Positions 24,101 to 35,613 of a stretch of 64,000 nt of DNA are shown here, piece after piece (the first letter of the stretch is position 1; each line of letters begins with the position of its first letter). The notes under the pieces were generated by a model that saw only the letters and a list, made by a program, of their open reading frames with translations, did no database searches and was not told where the DNA came from. Position numbers and translations under genes: made by a program. Source of the DNA: Ricinus communis (lineage: Eukaryota > Streptophyta > Magnoliopsida > Malpighiales > Euphorbiaceae); the NCBI RefSeq assembly GCF_019578655.1, contig NC_063259.1, forward strand, positions 21,501,277 to 21,565,276. The letters are read 5' to 3'.

Positions 24101-25180
24101 TGAGTTTCATTTGTTTGAAAGGCTGTTTTGTGTAGTAACTTTATGAGAAATTGTTAGTAATTAATATTTTGCAAGCGATGACCGTTGAAAAGGTGATGCA
24201 TTGCTATACCCAGGTTTGCCATTTTCAGTGGCATTACCTGGTGTATTGTACTATAGAATGAGTAATTTTATTTGTTTTTCTTCTTTTCTCTAAAAACAAT
24301 GAAGTTTCATAATCTTTCTTTTTTCTCTCTTTTCCCCTAGCTGGTTATTTTATTTTTGATTCTCCTTTTTACTCATTTTTTCTTGTTCATGATAACTTGT
24401 GCTGCAGGATCCACACTGGGGGAGAACTTTTCCGTGTTGACCCTCAAGCTGGTGATGCTTTGTTGAAACAACTATGGCACCATTCAGATGCTATCATGTG
24501 CTGTTCATTGAAAACCAATGTAATCATTTTTGCACTTTTTTCTCAACCAAGTATAGGAAGTGTTTGGTTTTATGATTATATGCTTTGTACAAGAGAAATT
24601 AGTATGATCAGCAAAAATATATTTGCAGGCATCTCCAGTCTTCACTTTTGCAAACCAGGCTGGACTTGATATGCTTGAAACTACTCTTGTAGCCCTTCAA
24701 GATATTATGCTTGACAAGATTCTTGATGAAGCAGGCAGGAAAGTTCTTTGCTCCGAGTTCTCTAAGATCATGCAACAGGTAAATCCTCAAAATATACTGG
24801 TGTCATTGGCATCTGATGGATCCTAAATGACCCAAACTGTTTGCATCTCTAGAGGCCAGCCTCATTTCTTTCTTAAACATGGATCAGTTGGATCCAGAAT
24901 CTAAAGTTAAACTGTTCTATTTTCAGTCTTTCATTTCTAGCTAAAACTTCTTATAAACATCAAATTGCCAGAGTTGTATGGCTAGGTTTACAGGGAAACT
25001 TGCATTAACATGATGTGCAATTATGATTTACAGGGATTTGCATATCTACCAGCTGGCATCTGTGTATCGAGCATGGGGAGGCCAGTCTCGTATGACCAGG
25101 CCATTGCATGGAAAGTCCTCAATGATGATGATTCCAACCACTGTCTGGCCTTCATGTTCATGAACTGGTCTTTTGTGTGA
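18139..25180 (+). CDS. ATHB-14: Class III HD-ZIP transcription factor (PHABULOSA/ATHB-14 type), 18 exons
   Basis: Coding exons: 18139-18359, 20076-20235, 20469-20584, 20666-20756, 20904-20999, 21098-21211, 21319-21402, 21503-21658, 21758-21832, 21918-22024, 22229-22418, 22606-22794, 22941-23021, 23111-23245, 23702-24027, 24408-24519, 24629-24778, 25034-25180. They total 2550 nt and encode 849 aa. Domains in order: homeodomain at about 20-80 (KVWFQNRRCREKQRKEA), leucine zipper at about 80-120, START domain at about 165-390, and a C-terminal MEKHLA region ending NHCLAFMFMNWSFV. The family acts in the nucleus on adaxial organ polarity, meristem and vascular patterning. The long insert after the zipper (DNSCESVV, poly-Gln, QRDANNPAG) and the SVPEVLRPLYESSKILAQ block favour the PHB/PHV clade over REV or ATHB-8/15. 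The start was chosen at 18139. An in-frame ATG two codons earlier (18133) has a weaker context. The miR166 site spans exons 4 and 5. Confidence 0.96.
20746..20913 (+). promoter_or_regulatory. miR165/166 target site, split by an intron
   Basis: The 21-nt site is formed only after splicing. It consists of TTGGGATGAAG at 20746-20756 (end of exon 4) joined to CCTGGTCCGG at 20904-20913 (start of exon 5). It encodes the GMKPGP segment of the START domain (residues about 194-199). Pairing with miR166 is near-perfect through the central and seed regions. Mismatches are confined to the 3' side of the miRNA plus a wobble at position 1, as in known HD-ZIP III sites. An unspliced transcript would escape cleavage. 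Confidence 0.93.
20778..20871 (+). repeat. Perfect 47-bp tandem duplication in HD-ZIP III intron 4
   Basis: Copies at 20778-20824 and 20825-20871 are identical as read. Each begins tatgtttatgggttgtatta. The duplication lengthens the intron that interrupts the miR166 site to 147 bp. Complete identity implies a very recent event or an assembly artefact. Confidence 0.93.
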
Positions 25181-28100
25181 TTGTTAAGAAAAAAAATACT
25201 TTAAATACTACTTAGCTATCTATTAAATTATATATTCCCTTTCATTAGTGCCTTAAGATACTAAGAAATATGAACATCTAGTAATGGCAGGATATAATGA
25301 ATGGCATTTGTCCTTTTGTGCATGCTCATGTATTTGCTTAACTGGTGTGGTTCTACTGTCTACCTCTTATCTATTAAAAAGTCTTGGGAATTCTGGTGAA
25401 AATTTCAATCAAAGTGGATGATGAGTAAGGGAGGATGAAGAGGGACCCACCTTTTCTGTTAGGGTGTTTTGTTGGCATGGATCTTTTATTTATTTATTTG
25501 TTTATTCTCTAGCACATGTCATCTAGTTGCTACTGGTAGCTGATTAAAGAGATTGATTTTCTACATGGGTCACATTCACATCACCAATAATGTGTTAGTA
25601 AAATTCTTTGTGAGTTATCATGGTATTTTTGCTTGACTTTATTAGTGCAAGGTGTTACATTCTTTAGTCAATATTTGAGCAGAACAAGGCTAGTTGAGTG
25701 TTGGAAAATTTCTTTACTTTTTTTCTATTATCATCACTGATTATTATCCTTTCCCTACACTGGGCAATCTTTGTGGGTGGGGGGGCTTTAAAGACAGCAA
25801 GGCATGAATTATCTCCATTTTGGGATGATATAGCTGTCATTTCTAATGATCAAGGCATTATTTATTTAGACTTTTAAAAGAATTGCTCTCATGAAGAAAA
25901 AGGGTTCTGTTTTTCCTTTTCTTTTCTGAGACCTCATTGAGTGGAGAGGGAAGACGAGTGAATTTGCCATTGAAAGGGGTCTATTACCTTGCAATTAGTT
26001 AGGCTATTATCTTTGTGTAGTAAATGAAGTGATCTTTGAGTAAATCTATTTAGAGATTCTCAATTCTGCAAGAGGACTAAAACTCTCCCTGACCTGAACC
26101 ACTCTAGCCTATCCAGCTGCCTGCAGGATTCCCAGCCCTAATTTTGATGGAAGATTTTAGAATAATTGGAATCAACTTTTAATACCAAATTCATTGCTTA
26201 CTGACCCTCTAATGCAAAGGACTGTTGGACTTCAAAAGAATATTCAATTCTTGTGAATCATCATCAGAACCTAAGTAAAGCCATTATTTTTATGCTTGGA
26301 CCTAAACCTAACCCTATTTTCTTTCTTCTTCTTTTTGTTTTTTTTCCTTAAATCTTTGAGCTTGATTATTGACTTCTTTGAAAGCTTAAGTACATAAAAA
26401 TAATCTTTTTTTATTTCACAAGTTGGTCGAAGTTTAAAGCTAAGAAACTCAAAAATCTCTTCCAACAAGTTCAAGCAGGTTAAAGTAGGCAATTTGAGCT
26501 CTGCATGATAGATACCATGATGGTTTCCACATTAGAATATATAAAACAAAATAATAATAATAATACTAATAATAATTGATTGTTACTTTAAAGAAGCAAA
26601 AGTGCTAGTGAATATTGAAAAGCATAGGGCAAGTTAAGCACATATCTAAGTTCCAAACCTGTGTTCAAATCAGATGCTTTCTTCAAATTAGTTTATTAAT
26701 TCGGAGATTAAGCTATTGATTGCTACCCGAGACTCAAAATTTTACAAATTTTCTTGAAATTCGCTGCAATCTAATATATTTCAACCATTTCATTTGTCGA
26801 AATATTTAAATTATTCTCTAAATAACTCTCGTCATCAGTTTTTTATATTTTAATATATTTCTTTCAAATTGGGCTAAAAACACTAACCCTCACTCAACTA
26901 TCACTAAAACACTATTAAAGTAACCCTAATCTCTAAAGGTGTAAAAATGAAGAAAAGCATAAGAAAACATTAGTATAAATTACACACTAATCCCCTAATT
27001 ACACCTCATTACATACAGCAACAAGAGGACCACAAACAAAGAAAGGGATCTTTATTTCTGTTGGCACAGATCAAATCAGTGTTATGTGCTGGGGCCCACA
27101 AGAAACTGCGACCCCTATCATGCCACGTCATACCTACGCTAAGATTTTTAAGTCAAGGCTAGGTGATGGCATCACGGCCCACGCCACTGCCATCCTTACC
27201 AGTTGAATATTAAAGACTTCGGGCAGTACGACGTCGTCTTTTAGTGCTATATGGACGACAGTATCGTAAGCTGATTGTTACTTGCTACCTTCCAAATTCT
27301 GTCTCTGGTGTCGGGAAAAAACAAAAAAAATTAACTTATCAGATAATTTATTACCTAAAATGCCCTTGTCTTTCTCTTGATTTATTTAGCATTTAAAAAA
27401 AGAAAACTAGACGCTTTTAATTTTTAATTTTTTTTTTTTTGTGTTTGGTTGCTAAATTTGTGTTTGGCTAGTAAGAAAGTAAAGAAAAATTAAAGGAAAA
27501 AAGGAAGGGGAGAAAGAAACATGCTTTAAACTCCATACTGTGTAAAACATGCTTGAGAGTAAAAATATAATATTGAGAATTGGACTAGCAAGTATTTTCC
27601 ACTGTACAGTATACCATTACAAAATCCACATAAAAGTTTGAAGTATATTACAGTATTAGTAAAAATATTGTCATAAAAGTATAAGGGCTTAGTCGTAAAT
27701 TAAAACAGATCAGAGACATTAAAGTGCAAAAGGTCTCTAGCTTTCCAAGAACCAAGAAAAGGTGTAAAGAAAATTTGAAAAGTGAGAAAGAAACCAAACA
27801 AGAAAATGAACGCTATTGGAGTGATGAGTAGGAGTTTGTAGTGAGCTAGAGCAGTAGTAAAAAAAAACAAAGAGATCTTTATTAGGTTTCAGGCTGTAAG
27901 ATTTTTTGTAGAACACAGATGTAGACTGTCATTGTTCTGGGAGACCCCAGGAGTAGAAGTAGTCTTTTTAGGCTGGTTCTTAAAAGATAAAATAGATAGT
28001 TTTAGCATTAGGGTTCCACTGCATATGCATAGACATAGACACAGTTTCTTGTTTTGTGCATGGATAAAAGTAAGGTTTAGGGTTTCAGAAGCTTTCTGTT

Positions 28101-28643
28101 TTTGGTTTCAAGTTATTCAACAGAAGGGAAATGATGACTATCATCTGCCTGGTATGGGATTTCTGGGTTTAATTATTATTATGATTCATGTGATTTTGTT
28201 GCATGGTGGGAAATTAAACTGAAGGGGTAAGGGTTTTGAAGGAGTGGGTCTGGGACTGGTCTAGTGTGTATAACTGAGTGTTCATTCTTAAGAGGAAAGT
28301 TTTTGGGGTAGAGGTAGAGTTGAGACCACTAGTAGTGGACTGGAGAGTTGATGACTGATGACTGCTTTTTGGGGTGTTTTAGGACTTTGTGTTTGGACCA
28401 AATATTATTTAATAAGTTCTGAATTTTGTATTTTTTTGGGATTTTGAACTTAGTAACTTTGTTCCTATTGGAAAGTTTTCATCTAATTGGTTTGATCCTT
28501 GCTTCATGTTATTCCTTTTGCAAATTGCAAAAAAAAAATTAAAGGACAATTATTTCCTGCTGTCTTATACGTGAGAAATATAATTAATTATGATAATTAG
28601 ATATCTAGTTATATATTTTAAAGAGGTAGATCATAGCACAAGT
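25181..28643. other. HD-ZIP III 3' UTR, then intergenic DNA
   Basis: The first few hundred bases are probably 3' UTR. No supported gene follows. A GC-richer block at about 27080-27250 carries CCACGTCA (27123-27130) and the palindrome acgacgtcgt (27228-27237), both ACGT-core elements typical of bZIP-bound promoters. A region with a few short open frames follows at 27.8-28.4 kb. None of these frames looks like a real protein. Confidence 0.45.
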
Positions 28644-28715
28644 GGATCCGTGGCGCAATGGTAGCGCGTCTGACTCCAGATCAGAAGGTTGCGTGTTCGA
28701 TTCACGTCGGGTTCA
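28644..28715 (+). tRNA. tRNA-Trp: tRNA-Trp (CCA)
   Basis: A 72-nt cloverleaf without an intron. The acceptor strands GGATCCG and CGGGTTC pair with two G-T wobbles. The D-arm is TGGCGCAATGGTAGCGC (A box). The anticodon arm TCTGA/TCAGA encloses the loop CTCCAGA, with anticodon CCA at 28676-28678. The T-arm contains GTTCGATTC (B box). Discriminator A is at 28715. An upstream CACAAG (initiation-type CAA) and downstream T-runs fit Pol III transcription. It looks functional and of nuclear type. Confidence 0.97.
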
Positions 28716-28729
28716 ATTCCTGATTGTTG

Positions 28730-28742
28730 TTTTTATTTTTTT
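28730..28742 (+). terminator. Pol III T-run terminator of tRNA-Trp
   Basis: TTTTT then A then TTTTTTT, starting 15 bases after the tRNA discriminator base. Runs of four or more T on the coding strand end Pol III transcription. Confidence 0.8.
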
Positions 28743-29960
28743 GTTATTTCTTAATATTGACTCATATAGCCTGTTACATTTGAGAAAGCTCAGATTTAAA
28801 AGAAATATTTATTTTCTTTAAGGAGAAAAAGGAAAAAAAAAAAAAAACAAACAAACAGAAAGAAAGAGCAACAGCAACTAAAAGGAACATCATAGGAATT
28901 CTGTTGTAGCAAAAAATTAAGATCCTGTTTTTCTTTTTTCTGTTCCATGAACAGAGGGATATATGGTTGACTTGAAGGGGACGATGGGATTGACATTTGA
29001 ACATTGAGCATGTGCTTAAAGTGTTTCTTTTGAAACATTATGATAAGTAGAGAAATGAAAAGGAGAAAAAAGAACATGAACAAACAAGAATAAAAAGAAA
29101 TAAGAGTAAGACTATTTTTGACTTTGAATCCATGCATAAAGAAATCTTGCATTATTCCCTGGGGGGGTCTCACACTTTTTCATCATGTTTCAGTCTCTTG
29201 TCTTGAAATCCCTTCTCCTTCTTTTTCGTTTTTCTCTTTTTGTTTAATTTACATGAAAAGAAGGTGAAATCCCAACCTGGGCTAGGTGCTTTTGTTCCTG
29301 ATCTAAAGAGATACTTGATTTCTCTAAATTTTTTATTCCAAAGGTTAAGGGAATCATCAAACATATGAAAGTATCGAGCATGGAAGGTTTACTGAATCAA
29401 AGACATGAACTTAATATTATTAGACTCGGTTTGCCTTTAAGACAGTCGATGCAGCTTAATCTTAGGTTGTGCGAAGTCTTTTGACAATTTTACTATTAAT
29501 GTATAATAATATTTAAAATACGTCAGAATTGAATTATTTTAAAATAAATAATAAATAAATTGTGCCGACTTATCTTTTATCAATTGATTGTACAAAAGAT
29601 TTGAGAGACTTAAAGGTCTTTTGAATTTTTAACCCTACTTTTAAAAATATTACCAAATCTAAATGAAATAACTGTCGTTGAAATTAAGAAAGTTTAATGA
29701 TCAATAAGCTACGAAAACCCTATTATTTGAAGGCCTTAACGAAGAAGCATCTAACTTCCTGCAATGTGACAACTTCTTCTCTTCACTTCCTCGTCACTCT
29801 GAAGAAAGAAGAAAGGTTGAACATTTAGGCTTTTTTTTTCTTTTTGAAAGATCCATTATGATTCTCTCCAAGTTTGAAACAGCGCCCGTCATTTCCACAA
29901 TCAGATTGGAGAAGCCCAACAATGCCGAATAAAATGATTAGTCCATGATGAAGTTCAAAC
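28743..29960. other. Intergenic, no supported gene
   Basis: A-rich and T-rich simple sequence. The minus-strand frames at 28774-29173 translate poly-Phe/Lys tracts over simple sequence and are not genes. Confidence 0.5.
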
Positions 29961-29963
29961 GTT

Positions 29964-29973
29964 TAGGCCCATA
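29964..29973 (+). promoter_or_regulatory. Site II-type GGCCCA element of KXD1 promoter
   Basis: TAGGCCCATA lies about 110 bp before the KXD1 start codon. A GCCCAAC word lies about 50 bp further upstream (about 29913-29919) and a palindromic acggcgccgt at about 30001-30010. GGCCCA elements, bound by TCP proteins, are typical of constitutive plant genes. Confidence 0.45.
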
Positions 29974-30084
29974 GGACCGAAGTCCTTGCAGTTACAGTAA
30001 TACGGCGCCGTTGCCCTCTTCACCCCCCCTGGTTATGACGGGCAGAGGGGGGGTGGGTGTAAGAAAGAAAGCCATAGTCAAGAA

Positions 30085-31869
30085 ATGGAGCAATTAGAGA
30101 AAGAGAGCATAAGAGAAGCATCAAAAGAGGTATCAGGAGAATTCAAAACCCTAATCGATCACCAAGATTTGGATTCTCTCAAGCAATTGCAGCACCTCAT
30201 GTACTTCAATTATTTTTATTCTTTACTTCTGTTAATTAAATGTTGTTTCTGTTAGTTTCTTGATGTCATATGTGAAATGTGAACTCTAATGAATTAATGG
30301 TGAATTGGGTTTGATTTAATTATCTTGGAAATGGCACAGATTGGGAAGGTTGCAAGATAGCAATGCAGTGTTGACCCATTTTAATGAGTATTCAGAGCAG
30401 TGTTTTGGAGAGGTTGCTAATGATTTTTCAAGAAATACACGTGTTTTGAAGTCTATGAAATCTGATCTTGATTACATTTTCCTCAAGCTTAGGTAATTTC
30501 ATTGTTGTTCTTGCTCAATTTACTGTAATTGGTGTTAGGTAACTCAATTTCATTCTTATTCTTGTCTGGAATGTATCATGTGCAAGAATTCAATTCAATT
30601 TATTTCTTCCATAATCATGTCTTTAGTTGCATCATTTCATTTATTTCCAGATCATGCATTTTTTCTTAAGTTGAAAGAATGCATATTTAGGCTTTTCAAA
30701 CACTATGATAAGAATTTTTAGCAACAATTTCGCTCTGCATAATAGAAAAGGTTGAAGAATTTGTGTGTCTCTGATTGTTAAAGGTGAAGTAATTAGGTAA
30801 GCTTTGGGTTGATTGAGAGAAAACATACACATAGAAATTGGGTGGTAAACTAGCTGTGTACATTACTAGATTTGCTATAGCAACAGAACTTATGGAAGAT
30901 AAACAAAGAGAGAAGTCATGCGTTGCATGCATGTCTTCTTACCCAAGTTAAGTACCAATTTTCCAGTAATATAATTAAAGGATATGTGATGAGATCGTAT
31001 ATGTGCTTGAAGATGTTTACTTTTCTTCCTTCTGCTAGGATTGAGGTTCTTAGTTGTAAACCTTAGATTGCTATTGCATTAACTCGGAGTCCTAGATAAT
31101 GTAATCAAAATTATTAGAAGTTGTAGAAGACCCTGAATCAGCCAGCCTATTGAGCAACAGGTAGCCTGTTGCTTGAAAATCAAGTGAAGGCTCCAGTCAT
31201 GTGCCTACAGAAGAAAAATATAAGACAAAGAATTAAATGTACAAAAAAGATTCAAATTTTCTTTTTTGTTGCTGCACCTGTTAGTTAAAATAATGTGAGA
31301 AGTAATGAAAGAATCTCAGTATTGTGACTCTGTGCACGAAATTAATATGGTTTAGATTTTACATTCAAATAGTTGCCCTGATTTGTCTTTTTGGGGTAAT
31401 AGCTACTTTGGACTAAATGGGGATACCTGTCAATATGAATATGAAGATTGTAGTCAGGTATTTCTCCATTTTTCTCGCTGGATAGGTGTCTGGTCTGGTA
31501 AGTTATGCTATAAAAGTTCTTTTAGGTAGTTCAAAGTATGTAGTATTGAAATCCATTAGACTTCAATGATGTGGTTAGGAGAGGATATTAGGGGAAGTAG
31601 TAGGTGGAGCCTCCACCAAGGTTTGTGCCGCTTCTTCTATCAAAATGCTCTTCCATTACATTATTTGCAGACTCGGTATTTACTTATAGTCCTAACTTTC
31701 TCCTTTGAGTCTAGACTTGTAGTTACATGGAGAATGATCCTCCTTTGTTTTCTTTCCTTCTCTTTGTAGGAGCATGAAGGCTAAAATTCTAGCTACATAT
31801 CCAGATGCATTTCCAGATGAATCCACACAAGTACTTGATGGAAGACCTGACCTTGAAAAGCCTCAGTAG
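30085..31869 (+). CDS. KXD1: KxDL-motif protein (KXD1, BORC-type subunit), 3 exons
   Basis: Exons: 30085-30200, 30340-30492, 31770-31869, total 369 nt, 122 aa. Residues 20-90 form the helical KxDL domain: LDSLKQLQHLILGRLQDSNA, then NDFSRNTRVLKSMKSDLDYI. The signature KSDL is at about 79-82. In animals KXD1 is a subunit of the BORC/BLOC-1-related complexes that position lysosomes. The plant role is much less studied. The short length and three-exon structure match the plant family. A GT-poor C-terminal exon ends with TAG directly after PDLEKPQ. A possible alternative last exon lies at 32343-32469. Confidence 0.9.
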
Positions 31870-32342
31870 TGTTCACTGTTTTGACATGCATCTGGTCATG
31901 GACGCAGCGGCTAGTAGGCAAAAGAGCAGTTCTAATGGAAAACCATTCCTAACTATCATTTTATAGAACAGCTTTGAAAGTTGCAATATATATATATATT
32001 TATCCTGTTTGGAAAGCTAGGAACCTGGAAATTTACCAATGTTGGAATTAAGGGGCTTATCCTATTGCTTAGGAGAGTTGCAACTGTCATTAGAATATCT
32101 ATTTCTAGATGGCTTCCTGAGGTATTTCTGAATGTGATCAAACATGAATGTAAAGTTTCATTGCAATGGAAAAAATTGGGCTGTCACTTGAGCTTGGTTG
32201 CTTATATTGTAAATTCAGTTTCTGAGGTGCTAGAAAAGTTCAATGGTTGCTGCTTTTTGAACTGCAGAGTGCAAATGAAGTGTCTGAAGCCATATTTTTG
32301 AGTTGTAACTGTAAAGTAATATGAGCTTATTTGACAGTACAG
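31870..32342 (+). other. KXD1 3' UTR region
   Basis: Non-coding in appearance. A 106-codon open frame at 31981-32301 begins over a TATATA run and lacks protein-like composition. It is treated as UTR or intergenic. Confidence 0.4.
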
Positions 32343-32469
32343 GAAATCAAATGAGATTGCAAAAATGCAACTACTTCAAAAGAATTTAGATGCGCGTGGT
32401 TCAGAACCAGTGTGGGACTGGGAGCATCTTCTGCAAAGTCCTGCCCAGCACCATAATCAGATCAAATAG
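32343..32469 (+). CDS. Possible alternative terminal exon of KXD1
   Basis: After a TACAG acceptor, 41 codons stay open to TAG at 32467-32469. The frame matches the phase in which KXD1 exon 2 ends (AG|G). The product would read RKSNEIAKMQLL and so on, ending WDWEHLLQSP...IK. It would replace the exon 3 tail, giving a 131-aa isoform. The composition is protein-like (charged helix, then a Trp-containing motif) and unlike the surrounding UTR-like DNA. It could also be chance, or the relic of another gene. No homologue is recognised. Confidence 0.3.
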
Positions 32470-32859
32470 GTAGTTTTCACATTCTTCTGCACTCAGCCCT
32501 AGTCAAAAAGAGGAGATTCTATTTCTAACTCCTGCAGCTAAAATTTTTTCAGGGAGGGTTCCTTTTTTACTTTTTATTTTTATTTTATCTTGATATTTAT
32601 GATATGTCTGAATTTAATTTTAAAAAGGGTATAATTTTTATTTATTTATTTATCAAATGTTATATGTAATTTCTGTTCCTCATAATTTTCTTTTAGAGTA
32701 TTTACTTTTTGGCAAACTCCTAAATCATTCCTATATTTTATAATTTATACTAAAAGCCCCTCCCATCAATATATTTCATTAATCCGCCATTGGAAAAGAT
32801 TAAAACTACGAAATTAACCTTAGCAACTCTTTTTCATTTAAAGACAAAATAATTTAAAA

Positions 32860-33624
32860 TCTATATATAATATGTATTAATCTGTGAAATCTAAAATTTT
32901 ATTGATATGTATGTTTAATTTTTGACATATAGGATTATTTTTTTTGCCATGTATACTATTTTTGACACATGGGATTCAATTTTATGTGTAATTTTATAGT
33001 TTTTTCTATTAATTTATTAATTAATAAATTATATTTTTAATTAAACACCGACTCTAATCCTAAAAGATAAGATATTAATTATATTTTAATATTATGTTAA
33101 CTAATAAATAATTTCCTAATTAGATAATAATACTAACTCTATCCTAAAAAATAGTAGCACATTAATTATATTCTAATATTATATTAACTAATAAATAATT
33201 TTGTAATCAGATAATGATATTAATTCTATTCTAAGAAATAACATATTAATTATATTTTAATATTATATTAATTAATAAATTACTTTTGTAATTAGATAAT
33301 AATTCTAATATAGAAAGTAACATCTTAAATTATATTTTTAATAATAAATTAAATTTTTAATTATATAATAAATTTTTAATTCTAAAAAATAGTAATATCA
33401 ATTATATTGATATATTAATTTATAATATTAAAATTAATTAATATGACAAAATTTTAAAATTTTAAAAAAATTAAGGATATTTAAAAATAGTTAGTTTGTT
33501 ATTATTTTTTAAAATTCAACAAAGCAATATTAAATATTAAAATTTTTATTAAATTGTATCTATCAGCTTGATTTTATAATCAAAATAATAATAACGATCG
33601 TGCAATGCACGGATAAACGACTAG
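32860..33624 (+). mobile_element. Non-autonomous Helitron-like element, copy B
   Basis: The element begins TCTATATATAATATG after an A. It ends with the hairpin CGTGC-AAT-GCACG followed by GATAAACGACTAG, then a T. This is the A|TC...CTRR|T arrangement with a subterminal hairpin that defines Helitrons. The interior is AT-rich and holds about three degenerate copies of a unit of roughly 100 bp (for example taattatattttaatattat) between about 33050 and 33350. It is co-linear with copy A at 15217-15827 in the opposite orientation. It has no Rep/helicase ORF. Confidence 0.7.
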
Positions 33625-34071
33625 TTATATCTAATTATAATCAAAATTCTCATATCTCTTTCTCTATCCACGCTTTTATATTTCTCAAAATTGATTCTTA
33701 CTTAAAGATAAAAATACAAAAATCCATTTGCACTTAAACAAATGATTTATCTACATGGTGCAATGACGCTTTATGTATTATGTTTTAAATGGTTGCAGAG
33801 GTATTAAGGTTTTTAAGAAAATGGAATTTTGTTAGAAATTAGTGTTTTAAAAAGAAACCTGAATTTTCAATAGCAATTGGTGTTTCTATTAAATATTATA
33901 GGGTTCGCAAAAGAAATCAATTATTTTATTTAATTAATTAAGGATTTTAAAAAAAAATTAATATTGAATTGTCTTGTTTTATACAGAAAAAATATTCAGA
34001 CTCCTATAAGTTAATTTTCAGAGTCAGGAGGATATCATTAATTTCCCAACCAACATATCAGCAAAATAAAT

Positions 34072-34832
34072 GAAATATATATATTTTGTCCCCTGCACTT
34101 TTTTATTTTTTGACGATTACCCCTGCACTTCTATTTTTACACATTATGTCCTTTTGTAACGGTAAGTTAATGCATTATACGCTCCATTAATGAGAATATG
34201 AATAATTGTTTGAGTTTTTTTTTAATTAATTTTTTATACATTCACCTCCTTTCTTTTCTTAACATTAAGTCTTTATACTTTTATTTTTTACAAATATATA
34301 ATTATTAAGATTATAGAAAAAAATATTTAAAAGAACCTTCAACTTTCCTAATAAATAAATAAATTTACATATATATATACCTGTATATATGACAAATGTA
34401 TTTATTTTTTATAAATATTTTAATTTTCATTAGCATTTATATATTTTATTAATTGATTTAGGGTTTGACTAATTCTAATTAAAATAATAAATTAAATTAT
34501 ATTGCAATAACTAATTTTACTATCTATGCTATCAAATATTAAATAATAAATTTCAAGGGCTAATGCTGCTAAAAAATAAAAGTATAAGGACTCAAATTCA
34601 AAAGAATAAAAGTACAAGGGGTAAACGTGTGAAAAATATTTAATAGAGAAAATTTAAAAATTCATTTACATTCTCATTAACAGGGTGTCATACACGCGCT
34701 AATTTTCTGTTGAAAAAGAACCTAGTGCTAATAAAAAATAAAAGTATAAGGAATAAATGTAGATAAGTAAAAATGTAAGAGGGAATTGTCAAAAAATAAT
34801 AAAAATACAGAGAGGCGAAATATGCAATTTTC
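34072..34832. mobile_element. Foldback / long-TIR element
   Basis: The left arm (tttattttttgacgatta, gcacttctatttttacac, and further in TTAATGAGAAT) is matched on the opposite strand by the right arm (ttattttttgacaattcc, tacatttttacttatc, TTAATGAGAAT). The arms are roughly 130 bp with mismatches and short gaps. The interior is AT-rich and non-coding. Exact ends and target duplication could not be fixed. Confidence 0.5.
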
Positions 34833-35540
34833 CTAAGAATAAATGGAAGGTCTAGAAGAGGGGGTTATGGCTCAAAGTCAGAAGCTAATTGAGTTGCATG
34901 TGGCAGTATGCACAAGCTAGTGGAGTTACAAACTTTAATCATTAACAGCATCAAGAATCAACAAATTCTGCAACATATGATATTTTTGGTGTAATGTGGT
35001 CAGTTTTTTGTTGGTAATTCTTTAAGGTTACATTATAAGCAAAATTTTGATTATTGATAGTAAAAAAAAGCTTAAAATCCATATTACTTTTGTGATAAGT
35101 TGGACTTAATTATTTATTGATGTTATTCTGATTTGTAATGTGCAATTGATCATTAATGAATGAGCAGAAAAGAATAATATCATCCAATTAGAAGGAATGA
35201 TCAAGCCATGTGTTATTATAATTATACCATACATAACACATACACCTAAAGAAACAAATGAAGACCACCACTTAAAGAAATGCCTCAGATGAAGTTAAGT
35301 TAGGCTGAGAATTGCCCTGAAAGAAATGGAATATAGAAAGAGAATCATATGTTTCAGGATAGGGAAAAAGGCAAATTCCTGGGGTAGAAGTAGACTCTGT
35401 TATCAGCCGCCACCTAACAAAAATCCATCCAATCACAATTCACAACTGCCTCTGCTTCCCCTGTCCTTACTAAACTTGACCATCCAATCACGTGACTCTC
35501 TCTCTCTCATGCAATTGCTCCTTCCTAATCATGCAAAAAA
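34833..35540. other. Upstream region of the BZR-domain gene
   Basis: No gene. Plain intergenic sequence with a CT-rich stretch near 35490-35510, probably promoter DNA. Confidence 0.4.
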
Positions 35541-35541
35541 C

Positions 35542-35550
35542 ATATATAAA
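35542..35550 (+). promoter_or_regulatory. Candidate TATA box of the BZR-domain gene
   Basis: ATATATAAA lies about 65 bp before the start codon. A second TATATATA word follows at about 35559. The implied leader is short and contains GA repeats. Confidence 0.45.
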
Positions 35551-35613
35551 CAAACCTGTATATATACAAAAAGGAAAAACCACACAGAGAGAGAGAGAGA
35601 AAAAAAAAAGAAA

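Noticed and set aside
27932..28222. 96-codon open frame after the ACGT-rich block
   Set aside because: Composition (MHRHRH, FWFQ) and lack of any motif look random. Kept only as part of a possible non-coding transcript.
28774..29173. Minus-strand open frames rich in Phe/Lys
   Set aside because: Translations of poly-A/T and GAAA-type simple sequence.
31981..32301. 106-codon open frame after KXD1
   Set aside because: It begins in a TATATA run, has hydrophobic random-looking composition and no conserved motif. Better read as UTR.
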